A stretch of 64,000 nt of DNA from Flavobacterium sp. ASW18X (GCF_005144745.1 NZ_SWKK01000008.1:186001-250000), one strand, 5' to 3'; positions 26,659-35,412 are shown, numbered from the stretch's first letter. The notes: generated by a model not told the origin, from the sequence alone. Translations and numbers: made by a program.

Positions 26659-28934
26659 TAACGTCTTTAAACATAAAAAATATTGCCACTTATGATGCCG
26701 TTAATGGTGTTCCTATAAATGACTTAAAAAGAGTCAATTTCTTTTTTGGTTTTAACGGTTCAGGAAAATCAACTATTGGTAAATATCTACATAATCTGAG
26801 TTTAGATACAAATAGTCAAAATTCGGATTTCAACCAGTGTACTCACGTTGGATATGATGAAACTCAGCATCAAATTTTAACCTTTAACGAAGATTTTATT
26901 GAGGAGAACTTTGTGACTAATAGTGACCTAAAAGGAGTCTTTTCTTTAAATCAATCGAATGCAATCATAGACCAACAAATTAAAGATGAAGAGGATAATG
27001 TTGAAAATTTTAAGAAGCAGATTGATAAGTATAAAGCTAAGATAGGAGCTATTGATTCAGATAAGAGTACAAAGCAAACCAATTTAGTGAATCACTGTTG
27101 GAATCAACGAAAAACGTTTGACAGTTTTACAAAAGTTAGATTAGCTTACCCTGGTAGTAGTTCTAACCATTTAACTGAAGTCAAAAGGTTATTACAAAAT
27201 CCTTTAAGAACAATTTCTACGATTACCAACCTTACGGAACGCTACCAAAGCTTATATGAAAAGGAACTTAAAGAAATTCAAATAAGTGTTAATGCTAAGG
27301 TATATTGGGAATTACGCAAGTTAGAAGAAAAGATTAATACCCTTTTACAAGAAGTAATAGTTGGAAATGAAGACGTTAATATTTCCGGATTAATACAAAC
27401 ACTTAATTCTAGAAATTGGGTTGAGCAAGGGTTAGATTATATTGAATCTTCAGGTAGCACTTGTCCCTTCTGTCAGCAAGAGACCATTGATGCAGAATTA
27501 AGGGAACAGTTTTCTAAGTTTTTTGATGAAACGTACAAAGAAAAAATAGCTGAATTGGAGGCTTTAAAAACTTCATATAGAGAAAAGGCTAATGTTTTTA
27601 TTTCCAATATTTCTCAAATTCAAAATGAGTTCAATCCCCAAAATAAAGTTTCTAACCTTGTAATATCCTTATCAGCTTTATTTGACGATAATGTTGATAT
27701 AATAAGCTATAAAATAGAACACTCGAACGAGAAGAAAACAATTACCAGCTTACACGCAAAAAAAGCTGCTTTGTCTGAAATTATAAAACTGATAAAAGAT
27801 AATAACGAGCTGTTCTCTGATTTAGATGCCAATAAAGAAACTTTACTTAATGATATATGGAATTATATAGCCAATAATTGTCGAGACGAAATTGATGGTT
27901 TTGCAGATAGAGAAGCTAAATATGATAGTATTAAAGAGTTAGCTGGTCATTTGAAAGCTTACTATTATGGTAAAATTACAGCAGCAAAGCAAAATATTGA
28001 AACCCTAAGAAACCAAACGGCAGATACAAAAGAAGCAGTAGATTATATTAATAATATACTGAAAAATGCAGGCTTTGCAGGTTTTGAAATTGCTGAAAAG
28101 GATAAGGTAAATAATATTTCCAGATATTACTTAAAGCGTCCTCAAACACAGGATGATAGTGAACCAATATTCAAAACTCTTAGTGAAGGTGAAAAGAATT
28201 TTATTTCGTTCTTATATTTTTATAGGTTGTGTTTGGGAACTGATGACCTCCAAAGCAATGGTAACAAAAAGAAAATAATAGTCATTGATGACCCTGTTTC
28301 TAGCTTAGACAGTCAAGCTCTATTTATTATCACGACCTTAATTAGAGAGTTAATCCAAAGAAAAGGCAGTAGTAATAAACCTGATAAACGGTCCTTTTTA
28401 AATCAGAATATTAGTCAGGTCTTTATTTTGACTCACAATTTCTATTTCTATAAAGAAGTGTCTTTTGAAAACAGAATTTGTACACATCATTATCATTTTA
28501 ACCTTAAAAAGACTGCAAACAGTACATCAATAAATGGACAACACGAGAGAATTATCAAAGATGACTATTCTTTACTTTGGTCAAGTTTAAAGGAGACTAA
28601 AGAGAACCTTCATAATGGTAGCACCAATAACATCTTCATTTCAAATACAATGAGGAGAATAATTGAAAGCTATGTAAACTTTATTGGTTTAGGTACAGAT
28701 TCTTGGTCGGCACTTTTAAATGAAAATAAAGATTTACCAAATTACTACATTAAATGTGCTTTTATATCTACCATAAATGATGAAAGCCATAAAGTTTCGG
28801 CTCTTGATGGAATTTATTATCAAAAAATAATAAATGAGCAGCCTCAAGTATTATTCGATGTATTTCTCTCCATATTTAAAACAATTGGTAAGGAGCATTA
28901 TGAGATGATGATGGATGAGCAAATAGCAGCGTAA
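26655..28934 (+). CDS. RloC/PrrC-like ATPase, candidate anticodon nuclease
   Basis: This 759-residue AAA_13-type protein has Walker A GFNGSGKST (32-40), long coiled-coil arms, a zinc-hook-like C270-PFC273 at the arm tip, signature LSEGEK (509-514) and Walker B VIDDPVSSLD (543-552). The C-terminal region carries MRRIIE (R667, E671) and NDESH (H712), matching the Arg-Glu-His triad described for PrrC/RloC tRNA anticodon nucleases. The zinc hook favours RloC. RloC is known to be activated by DNA damage and cuts tRNA anticodon loops; here this is inferred. It is embedded between hsdS (four-base overlap) and the AlbA_2 gene, the classic context of prrC. Confidence 0.82.
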   Translation: MITSLNIKNIATYDAVNGVPINDLKRVNFFFGFNGSGKSTIGKYLHNLSLDTNSQNSDFNQCTHVGYDETQHQILTFNEDFIEENFVTNSDLKGVFSLNQSNAIIDQQIKDEEDNVENFKKQIDKYKAKIGAIDSDKSTKQTNLVNHCWNQRKTFDSFTKVRLAYPGSSSNHLTEVKRLLQNPLRTISTITNLTERYQSLYEKELKEIQISVNAKVYWELRKLEEKINTLLQEVIVGNEDVNISGLIQTLNSRNWVEQGLDYIESSGSTCPFCQQETIDAELREQFSKFFDETYKEKIAELEALKTSYREKANVFISNISQIQNEFNPQNKVSNLVISLSALFDDNVDIISYKIEHSNEKKTITSLHAKKAALSEIIKLIKDNNELFSDLDANKETLLNDIWNYIANNCRDEIDGFADREAKYDSIKELAGHLKAYYYGKITAAKQNIETLRNQTADTKEAVDYINNILKNAGFAGFEIAEKDKVNNISRYYLKRPQTQDDSEPIFKTLSEGEKNFISFLYFYRLCLGTDDLQSNGNKKKIIVIDDPVSSLDSQALFIITTLIRELIQRKGSSNKPDKRSFLNQNISQVFILTHNFYFYKEVSFENRICTHHYHFNLKKTANSTSINGQHERIIKDDYSLLWSSLKETKENLHNGSTNNIFISNTMRRIIESYVNFIGLGTDSWSALLNENKDLPNYYIKCAFISTINDESHKVSALDGIYYQKIINEQPQVLFDVFLSIFKTIGKEHYEMMMDEQIAA

Positions 28935-28954
28935 TCAAAAATTAAAAAATATTT

Positions 28955-30481
28955 ATGACAGAAACCAACCGCATAGAATACAAAGCACAACTCACCAAAG
29001 ATTTAGATTTGGAAAAAGAAGTGGTAGCCTTTTTAAACTACCACGAGGGCGGTTTGGTCTATATCGGTATTGATAAAAATGGAAAGACCTTAGGTGTTAC
29101 TGATTCAGACGCCGATATGCTTAAAATAAAAGACCGCATTAAAAACAACATTGCTCCTTCGGCTATGGGCTTGTTCGATGTGGTGTCAGAAGAAAAAGAC
29201 GGTCAGCCTATCATTAAAATCATTGTGGCCAGCGGCAGCGAAAAACCCTATTTCAAGAAAAAATATGGGATGACCGAGAAAGGTTGTTTTTTGCGTGTAG
29301 GTACAGCGGCCGAGCCAATGCCACAGGCAATGATTGATAAGCTTTTTGCTGGTAGGACGCGTAACTCTATCGGTAAGATAAAATCCCATCGTCAGGACCT
29401 TAATTTTGAACAGCTTTCCATTTATTATCAGGAAAAGGGCAAAACCCTGAACAGTCAATTCAAGAAAAACCTGGAATTGCTAACAGAAGATGGCGATTTA
29501 AACTATGCAGCTTACCTTTTGGCTGATGTCAATAACATTTCCATTAAAGTAGCCAAATACAATGGTTTGGACCGGGTTAACCTTGCTGAAAATAACGAGT
29601 ACGGTTATTGTTCCCTAATCAAGGCCACCAAGAGTGTCTTGGATAAATTGGAAGTAGAGAATACAACCTTTGCCACTATTACTTCCAAAGAAAGAATAGA
29701 GGAACGGTTATGGAACGCGGTAGCTTTGCGAGAGGCTGTTTTAAATGCTTTTGTGCATAACGATTATACTCGGGAGGTACCCCCTAAATTTGAGGTTTTC
29801 GATGACAGGATAGAGATTACTTCAGCAGGTTCCCTGCCGGAAGGGTTGAGCCAGGAAGATTTTTTTAAGGGTGTTTCCATTCCCAGGAACAAAGAACTAA
29901 TGCGTGTATATAAGGACGTAGAGTTAGTGGAACAATTGGGTTCTGGGATTCCTAGGATATTACAAAGTTACGGTAGCTACTGTTTTAAGTTCATGGACAA
30001 TTTTACCAGAATGGTTTTTCCATCTTCAGGTAAGGCTTCGCATAACCCTGCTCCTGATAGTGATTGGGATACATTACAAAAAGAGTTTCATACACTGAGA
30101 AGCAGTGATAAACCTAGTGGAGATGGGTTTTTGCCGTGGATCAAGGATAATTTGCCCACCTTGGTGCGCGAACTTCAGGAAAGCTTCAGAATAACTTCAG
30201 GAAAGCTTCAGGAAAACTTCGGGAAAGGATTTGAAATACCGAAAATACTAGGTTCAGAAAACACATCAGGTAAACCTTCATATAAGAAGCTGCCAAACAG
30301 CTTTATTATTTTGATGCTATTGGCAATAGATGCCACTATTACGGCAGAAGAGATTTCAACATTAATAGGTATTTCAGAACGTGCAGTGTTTTCAAACTTA
30401 GACAAACTCAAAAATGCCAATTTGATAGAACGTGTAGGTGGTAGAAAAGAAGGCTATTGGCAAATTATAGTACAAGAATGA
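28955..30481 (+). CDS. AlbA_2 / HATPase_c_4 protein with winged-helix end
   Basis: This 508-residue protein begins with an AlbA_2 (Schlafen-like) domain (about 5-120, RIEYKAQL and GGLVYIGIDKNGK). It continues with an ATPase_c_4-type GHKL domain (about 250-340, AVALREAVLNAFVHNDYTRE, FDDRIEITSAGSLPEGL, QLGSGIPRILQS) and ends with a winged helix (about 435-505). Between them is a linker made by five tandem 11-bp repeats. Such proteins are usually called putative transcriptional regulators; some accompany restriction operons. It lies between the RloC-like gene and hsdR (20-base gap, then a four-base overlap), so it is expressed with the restriction system. Role unknown. Confidence 0.85.
   Translation: MTETNRIEYKAQLTKDLDLEKEVVAFLNYHEGGLVYIGIDKNGKTLGVTDSDADMLKIKDRIKNNIAPSAMGLFDVVSEEKDGQPIIKIIVASGSEKPYFKKKYGMTEKGCFLRVGTAAEPMPQAMIDKLFAGRTRNSIGKIKSHRQDLNFEQLSIYYQEKGKTLNSQFKKNLELLTEDGDLNYAAYLLADVNNISIKVAKYNGLDRVNLAENNEYGYCSLIKATKSVLDKLEVENTTFATITSKERIEERLWNAVALREAVLNAFVHNDYTREVPPKFEVFDDRIEITSAGSLPEGLSQEDFFKGVSIPRNKELMRVYKDVELVEQLGSGIPRILQSYGSYCFKFMDNFTRMVFPSSGKASHNPAPDSDWDTLQKEFHTLRSSDKPSGDGFLPWIKDNLPTLVRELQESFRITSGKLQENFGKGFEIPKILGSENTSGKPSYKKLPNSFIILMLLAIDATITAEEISTLIGISERAVFSNLDKLKNANLIERVGGRKEGYWQIIVQE
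30173..30227 (+). repeat. Five tandem 11-bp repeats inside the AlbA_2 gene
   Basis: CTTCAGGAAAG, CTTCAGAATAA, CTTCAGGAAAG, CTTCAGGAAAA and CTTCGGGAAAG follow each other without gaps. Because 11 is not a multiple of three, the peptide repeats only every 33 bases (LQESFRITSGK, LQENFGKG). A change of one unit would shift the reading frame before the winged helix. Confidence 0.85.
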
Positions 30482-33400
30482 AAAAATTTACAGAAGCAAA
30501 ATTAGAGGAAGCGTTTATAGAATTATTGGGTAATGAAGGTTATCCACATTTTTTAGGGAATACCATTAGCCGTATGCCCGAAGAAGTGTTGATTGAAGAA
30601 GATCTCATCGAGTTTCTAATAACACAATACAAAAAAGAAGGATTAACCCTTACCGAGGCTAAATCCATTGTATTACAGCTTAAAACCTTACCTGCTTCTG
30701 ATTTATATGAAACCAATAAAAAAATAATCCAGTGGCTGTCTGATGGTTTTATTCTAAAGCGAGAAGACCGTAACCAAAAGGATATTTGGGTATCTTTAAT
30801 TGACTATGTGGGCTTAGACCGTCAAATTCAAGGAAAAAACTTAGACACTCTATCAGTAGCCGAACCTCAAGAAAAATACGGAGACAATAACATCTACAAA
30901 TTTGTTAACCAACTTGAAATTGTAGGTACAGAAAAACGTATTCCTGATGGTATTATTTACATCAACGGAATACCAGTGGTAGTGTTTGAATTTAAAACGG
31001 CTATTCAAGAGAATTGCACCATCCATAACGCTTATGTACAGTTAACAACACGTTATAAAAGAGATATTCCAGAGCTTTTTAAATACAATGCATTCTGTGT
31101 TATAAGTGATGGGGTAAACAACAAAGCAGGTTCATTTTTTGCACCCTATGAGTTTTACTATGCGTGGCGTAGAATATCAGGTTTATCTAAAGATGTAGAT
31201 GGTATTGATAGTATGTTTACCCTTATTCAGGGAATGCTTCATCAAAACAGATTAAGGGATATTATTCAGAATTTCATTTACATACCTGATACGTCTAAAA
31301 AAGATGAAAAAATAGTATGTCGATATCCACAATACTATGCCGCAAGAGCTTTATACAACAATATCAAAAAAGCTCAAAAACCAGAAGGAGACGGAAAAGG
31401 TGGAACATACTTTGGAGCGACTGGTAGCGGTAAGAGTTACACCATGCTCTATCTCACAAGGTTATTAATGAAGAGTGAATATTTTGAAAACCCTACAATC
31501 GTTCTCATTACAGACCGTACCGATTTAGATGACCAACTTTCAGGACAGTTTACCAATGCTAAAATTTATATCGGTGATGATACGATAACAAGCGTAGAAA
31601 GCAGAGCTGAATTAAGAGAGCTATTACAAGGTCGTGCAAGTGGTGGTGTATTCTTAACCACCATTCACAAGTTTACAGAAGATATTGAATTATTAAGTGA
31701 GCGTACTAATGTGATTTGTATTTCTGATGAAGCACATAGAAGTCAAACCAATTTAGACCAAAAAGTTAGAGTTACAGAAAAGGGCGTGAAAAAATCTTTT
31801 GGCTTTGCTAAGTATTTACACGACTCTTTACCCAATGCAACTTATGTCGGTTTTACAGGAACACCAGTTGATGCGACCTTAGATGTATTCGGTAAAGTGG
31901 TGGACGCCTACACGATGACCGAATCGGTTAAGGATGAGATAACGGTGCGCATTGTGTATGAAGGTAGAGCAGCGAAAATAGCTTTACAGAATAGCGAATT
32001 AGAAAAGATTGAGAAATATTACGAAGAAGCTGCGGAAGCTGGAGCCAATGAATACCAGGTAGAAGAAAGTAAAAAGCAATCTGCAAATATGAATGCCATT
32101 CTTGGCGACCCGGACAGACTGAAAGAATTGGCAGCCGACTTTGTTCATCACTACGAAAACCGAGTTACAGAGGGTGCTACTATAAAAGGAAAAGCAATGT
32201 TCGTAAGTAGTTCTCGCAGTATTGCTTATGAATTTTATAAGAATGTATTAGAATTACGACCTGAATGGAACGAAGTAAAAGTTGCAGAAGAAGGGGCAGT
32301 GCTTTCAGATAAAGATAAGAGGGAAATCAAACCTATGGAGCGTATCAAAATGATTATGACTCGTGGTAAAGAAGACCCAAAGGAATTGTACGATATATTG
32401 GGCACAAAGGATTATCGCAAGGAACTTGACAGACAATTCAAGAACGAGAAATCCAATTTCAAGATAGCCATTGTGGTGGATATGTGGTTGACCGGTTTTG
32501 ATGTCCCCTTCTTGGACACTATCTATATTGACAAGCCTATCCAACAACATAACCTGATACAGACCATTTCCCGTGTGAACCGTAAATTCAAAGGAAAAAA
32601 TAAGGGCTTAGTGGTGGATTACATTGGCATCAAAAAACAAATGAACCTAGCCCTTAAAAAATACTCAGAGGGCGATAAAGATAATTTTGAGGATATACAA
32701 CAATCCTTGGTAGTGGTCAGAAATCACTTGGATTTACTGGCTAAATTGTTACATAAATTAGATAGCTCAAAATACTTTAATGGTACGGCACTGGAACAAT
32801 TGAACACCCTGAATATGGCCGCGGAATTTGTACAGCTGACCAAGGATATGGAAACTCGTTTTATGGGCTTGGTTAAAAGATTAAAAGCAGCTTATGATAT
32901 CTGTGCAGGGAGTGGGGAATTGACACAACAGGAAAGGGATTTTACCCATTTCTACTTAGCAGTTCGGTCTATTGTTTTCAAACTTACCAAAGGGGATGCA
33001 CCTGACACCGCCCAAATGAATGCCAAAGTAAGGGAAATGATAAAGAATGCTTTACAAAGTGATGGTGTAGATGAGATTTTTAAAATGGGCGAAGAAACTG
33101 AGAAAGAGCAGGACATCTTTGATGAACACTACTTGGCGAAAATTGATAAAATAAAGCTGCCCAATACAAAGATCAAATTGTTACAACAGTTGTTGGCCAA
33201 GGCTATTGGCGAAATGAAGAAGGTAAATAAAGTAAAAGGCGTTGACTTCTCCAAAAAAATGGAATCATTGGTTCAGAAATACAATGAGCGTAAAGATGAT
33301 GTATTACAGAGTGTGGTATTGGACGATTTTGCCAAGCAAATTACAGATATGATTTGGGAGGTTTACAAAGAATTTAAGGCAGGTGATGATTTAGGGATTG

Positions 33401-33684
33401 ATTTTGAGGAAAAAGCATTTTATGACATCCTAAAGGAGCTTTGTGTAAAGTATGACTTCAGTTATCCCGAAGATAAATTAATTGAACTGGCACGCGCTGT
33501 TAAAGATTTGGTTGATGGTCAAGCACAGTTTCCGGATTGGAACAAAAGAGATGATATTAAATCTGCTTTAAAAGTAGGTCTAATACTTCTTTTAGATGAG
33601 CATGGCTATCCACCAGTAGAAAGGGATGAAGTTTACAAGGAAATCTTTGAGCAAGCGGAGAATTTTAAGAAGTATAGTAAATGA
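30478..33684 (+). CDS. hsdR: Type I restriction-modification endonuclease/translocase subunit
   Basis: This is the roughly 1068-residue R subunit. A nuclease core P156-D157...E171-FK173 comes first, then a superfamily 2 translocase with Walker A GATGSGKS (313-320), DEAH motif SDEAH (416-420), TGTPVD, and later QTISRVNR (motif VI), then a C-terminal helical region that binds the methyltransferase. I start it at the ATG at 30478, which overlaps the previous stop as ATGA, rather than seven codons upstream. It cuts unmodified DNA after ATP-driven translocation. The abiV-like gene follows with the same four-base overlap. Confidence 0.95.
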   Translation: MKKFTEAKLEEAFIELLGNEGYPHFLGNTISRMPEEVLIEEDLIEFLITQYKKEGLTLTEAKSIVLQLKTLPASDLYETNKKIIQWLSDGFILKREDRNQKDIWVSLIDYVGLDRQIQGKNLDTLSVAEPQEKYGDNNIYKFVNQLEIVGTEKRIPDGIIYINGIPVVVFEFKTAIQENCTIHNAYVQLTTRYKRDIPELFKYNAFCVISDGVNNKAGSFFAPYEFYYAWRRISGLSKDVDGIDSMFTLIQGMLHQNRLRDIIQNFIYIPDTSKKDEKIVCRYPQYYAARALYNNIKKAQKPEGDGKGGTYFGATGSGKSYTMLYLTRLLMKSEYFENPTIVLITDRTDLDDQLSGQFTNAKIYIGDDTITSVESRAELRELLQGRASGGVFLTTIHKFTEDIELLSERTNVICISDEAHRSQTNLDQKVRVTEKGVKKSFGFAKYLHDSLPNATYVGFTGTPVDATLDVFGKVVDAYTMTESVKDEITVRIVYEGRAAKIALQNSELEKIEKYYEEAAEAGANEYQVEESKKQSANMNAILGDPDRLKELAADFVHHYENRVTEGATIKGKAMFVSSSRSIAYEFYKNVLELRPEWNEVKVAEEGAVLSDKDKREIKPMERIKMIMTRGKEDPKELYDILGTKDYRKELDRQFKNEKSNFKIAIVVDMWLTGFDVPFLDTIYIDKPIQQHNLIQTISRVNRKFKGKNKGLVVDYIGIKKQMNLALKKYSEGDKDNFEDIQQSLVVVRNHLDLLAKLLHKLDSSKYFNGTALEQLNTLNMAAEFVQLTKDMETRFMGLVKRLKAAYDICAGSGELTQQERDFTHFYLAVRSIVFKLTKGDAPDTAQMNAKVREMIKNALQSDGVDEIFKMGEETEKEQDIFDEHYLAKIDKIKLPNTKIKLLQQLLAKAIGEMKKVNKVKGVDFSKKMESLVQKYNERKDDVLQSVVLDDFAKQITDMIWEVYKEFKAGDDLGIDFEEKAFYDILKELCVKYDFSYPEDKLIELARAVKDLVDGQAQFPDWNKRDDIKSALKVGLILLLDEHGYPPVERDEVYKEIFEQAENFKKYSK

Positions 33685-34394
33685 AAAAGTTTATTGATTT
33701 AACCTCAGAGGAATCTAAGGGTTTAGATAAACCACTATTTGAGAATGCACTTAGACTGAAAGAAAATTCGGAATTACTTGCTGCTACAAAGAATTCTTTC
33801 AGTATTGCAACCTCACTTTTAATATTGAGCTCAGAAGAAATGGTAAAAGCAATTCTAGTTTTATTGCACTCTGAAGGTTATAAGGTTTACAAGCTTGAAG
33901 AAGCTTCAAAATTCTTTAAAGATCATAAAATTAGGCACCAAATCTGGCAGTTAATCGAAACGGGTTACGAACTTTTTGAGGCCAAAGAAAATTGGAATTC
34001 AGCAAAGTTGAACTTTAAATCCGATAAAAAAAACGTAATAGATTCTTTGCTTAATAATCTATATGCAGTATACATGGCTTATAAGCCTTTATCAAATTTA
34101 AAGAAAAGAGTTGAGGAGATACAAGATTTTAATGATTTAAAAAACAAAGGATTGTATGTGGATTTTAGGGACGGGTTGGTAATTCCAAGTGAAAGTGTAA
34201 ATGAGAAAGAATATAATCTGGTAATACCAATTACAGAACGATTGTTTAAGTTCTATAAGGGAATTGAAAAGTTATTTCGGGCAACAATTGAAGCGAATCA
34301 CATATCAAACGCAGAAAGTCAAAAGCAAAAAGAAGATTTAAAATTGTTAATTGATACTGCATTAAAGGATTTTTCATTTAAAAAGTTGAATTAA
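33681..34394 (+). CDS. abiV: AbiV family abortive infection protein
   Basis: This 237-residue mostly helical protein carries AbiV-family hallmarks: an N-terminal helix pair with LFENALRLKENSELLAATKNSFSIATSLLILSSEE split around the conserved acidic EE of a HEPN-like fold, the HKIRH segment, and KNKGLYVDF. AbiV of lactococci blocks phage protein synthesis after infection; HEPN relatives often act as RNases. Whether this one does so is unknown. Its start overlaps the hsdR stop (ATGA), so it is translationally coupled to the restriction operon, of which it is the last gene. Confidence 0.8.
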   Translation: MKKFIDLTSEESKGLDKPLFENALRLKENSELLAATKNSFSIATSLLILSSEEMVKAILVLLHSEGYKVYKLEEASKFFKDHKIRHQIWQLIETGYELFEAKENWNSAKLNFKSDKKNVIDSLLNNLYAVYMAYKPLSNLKKRVEEIQDFNDLKNKGLYVDFRDGLVIPSESVNEKEYNLVIPITERLFKFYKGIEKLFRATIEANHISNAESQKQKEDLKLLIDTALKDFSFKKLN

Positions 34395-34499
34395 TAATTT
34401 TATCTCAATTCTCACTCATCAAGGATTGACCCTAAATTATTATTGCAAAACAGTAATAACAAACTGTACTTACTATCTTAGGAAAAAGTTTAATAATTG

Positions 34500-34886
34500 A
34501 TGCAAACAAATATTATTAAATATAAAAGAATGATTAATGGACAGATGCAATATGAATTCTTCCAATTAGAAGTGTTTAACATTCTTTATAGAGAGTTAGG
34601 GTTTACATCTATAAAAATCAATGGTCGTAATAAATTATTGGAACGGGTTCCAGAAGGATACAAATTTGTTTCCATCCACATCCTTAAAGATAGTTTCAGG
34701 GAATATTTGGAAAACGATTTTGATTTAAGTACACTTCCAGAAGAAGTAAACCATGTCGATTTATTTAATATGTTTTTTAAAGAAAAACCAATTACTAGAA
34801 GCTATGCAAATGCATTTTTCCACAGTAAGGATAAGCTAAATCCGAATGATTATCAGATTAAGGGAGAGTTTCTAGTACTCAAATAA
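34500..34886 (+). CDS. Hypothetical protein
   Basis: I do not recognise this 128-residue protein. It has no signal or membrane segment and appears globular and cytoplasmic, with charged alternating helices and strands (RVPEGYKFVSIHILKDSFREYLE). I start it at the ATG at 34500; a TTG one codon earlier is possible. It lies 105 bases after the AbiV gene, beyond a gap with a CTCACTCATCAAGG sequence related to repeats further right. A 9-bp inverted repeat begins in its last codons. A second small unknown gene follows, and the two may work together. Confidence 0.65.
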   Translation: MQTNIIKYKRMINGQMQYEFFQLEVFNILYRELGFTSIKINGRNKLLERVPEGYKFVSIHILKDSFREYLENDFDLSTLPEEVNHVDLFNMFFKEKPITRSYANAFFHSKDKLNPNDYQIKGEFLVLK

Positions 34887-34918
34887 ATATATTTTCTTCC
34901 TGTCTCACATTGAGTACT
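34874..34918 (+). terminator. Inverted repeat spanning the end of a gene, possible terminator
   Basis: AGTACTCAA (34874-34882) and TTGAGTACT (34910-34918) are perfect 9-bp arms, 27 bases apart, followed by TTTTAT. The left arm overlaps the last codons and stop of the upstream gene. It may act as a terminator or as an operator for the next gene at 34954. Confidence 0.45.
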
Positions 34919-34953
34919 TTTATAAGTTAGGGATGAAAAATTTAGATTAAAAA

Positions 34954-35187
34954 ATGGCAGAATTAAAGATTAAAGGAAATTTTACACCAAAAAACAAACC
35001 AGAACGTGTACAGAAGTTTTTAAGTTTAGCGCTTAAAAGTGGGGAGTTTATGACTGCACCAGGTAAACTTACATGTACTTATATTGAATCTCTTAGACAA
35101 CATCAAATTGATGAGAATACAACTGAAATATCGGAACAACGTTTACGTCAGATATTTGATAATGATGAACTAAACTTTTTGGTGTGA
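34954..35187 (+). CDS. Hypothetical small protein
   Basis: This 77-residue basic-to-neutral soluble protein has no recognised family. The sequence predicts helices (KPERVQKFLSLALKSGEFM, TCTYIESLRQHQI, ISEQRLRQIFDN), and the overall size resembles small DNA-binding or partner proteins, but no motif proves it. It follows the other unknown gene by 67 bases. An ATG start is preceded by AT-rich sequence. Two 21-bp-spaced direct repeats follow its stop. Confidence 0.6.
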   Translation: MAELKIKGNFTPKNKPERVQKFLSLALKSGEFMTAPGKLTCTYIESLRQHQIDENTTEISEQRLRQIFDNDELNFLV

Positions 35188-35232
35188 GGCAACAATACAA
35201 GAAAATAATTTAATTAATCAATTTTCTTTTAT

Positions 35233-35263
35233 CCTCACTTATTACGGATATACCCTCACTTAT
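35233..35263 (+). repeat. Iteron-like direct repeat
   Basis: CCTCACTTAT occurs at 35233-35242 and 35254-35263, exactly 21 bases apart (two helical turns). A related CTCACTCATCAAGGATTGACC occurs near 34411. Spacing suits protein-binding sites, such as a replication or regulatory iteron. Confidence 0.45.
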
Positions 35264-35314
35264 AGGGACCTATTGTTATTTTTACAATTTTGGCTATGAA
35301 TTAGTTTCTTGGGG

Positions 35315-35396
35315 AAAGTTCAAAAAAAGGATTTTCTGCTCGTCTAAGATTTAGTAGTTTTATACAAAAGAGATATCTGTTATTACGGATATCCAA
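35315..35396 (+). repeat. Repeat module copy A (core repeat copy 2)
   Basis: It starts with AAAGTTCAAAAAAAGG (35315-35330), continues with TTTTCTGC and CGTCTAAGATTTAGTAG, and ends with a hairpin ATATCTGT-TATT-ACGGATAT. Copy C at 42507 is nearly identical over about 80 bases. The hairpins of A and C differ at two stem positions that still pair. Confidence 0.75.
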
Positions 35397-35412
35397 TTGT
35401 TGTGCATAATGC
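35397..35412 (-). repeat. Left inverted copy of a 16-bp boundary motif
   Basis: On the minus strand it reads GCATTATGCACAACAA. A copy with one mismatch, GCACTATGCACAACAA, lies on the plus strand at 40020-40035. The two face outwards or inwards around a 4.6-kb metal-related gene set. Confidence 0.6.
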
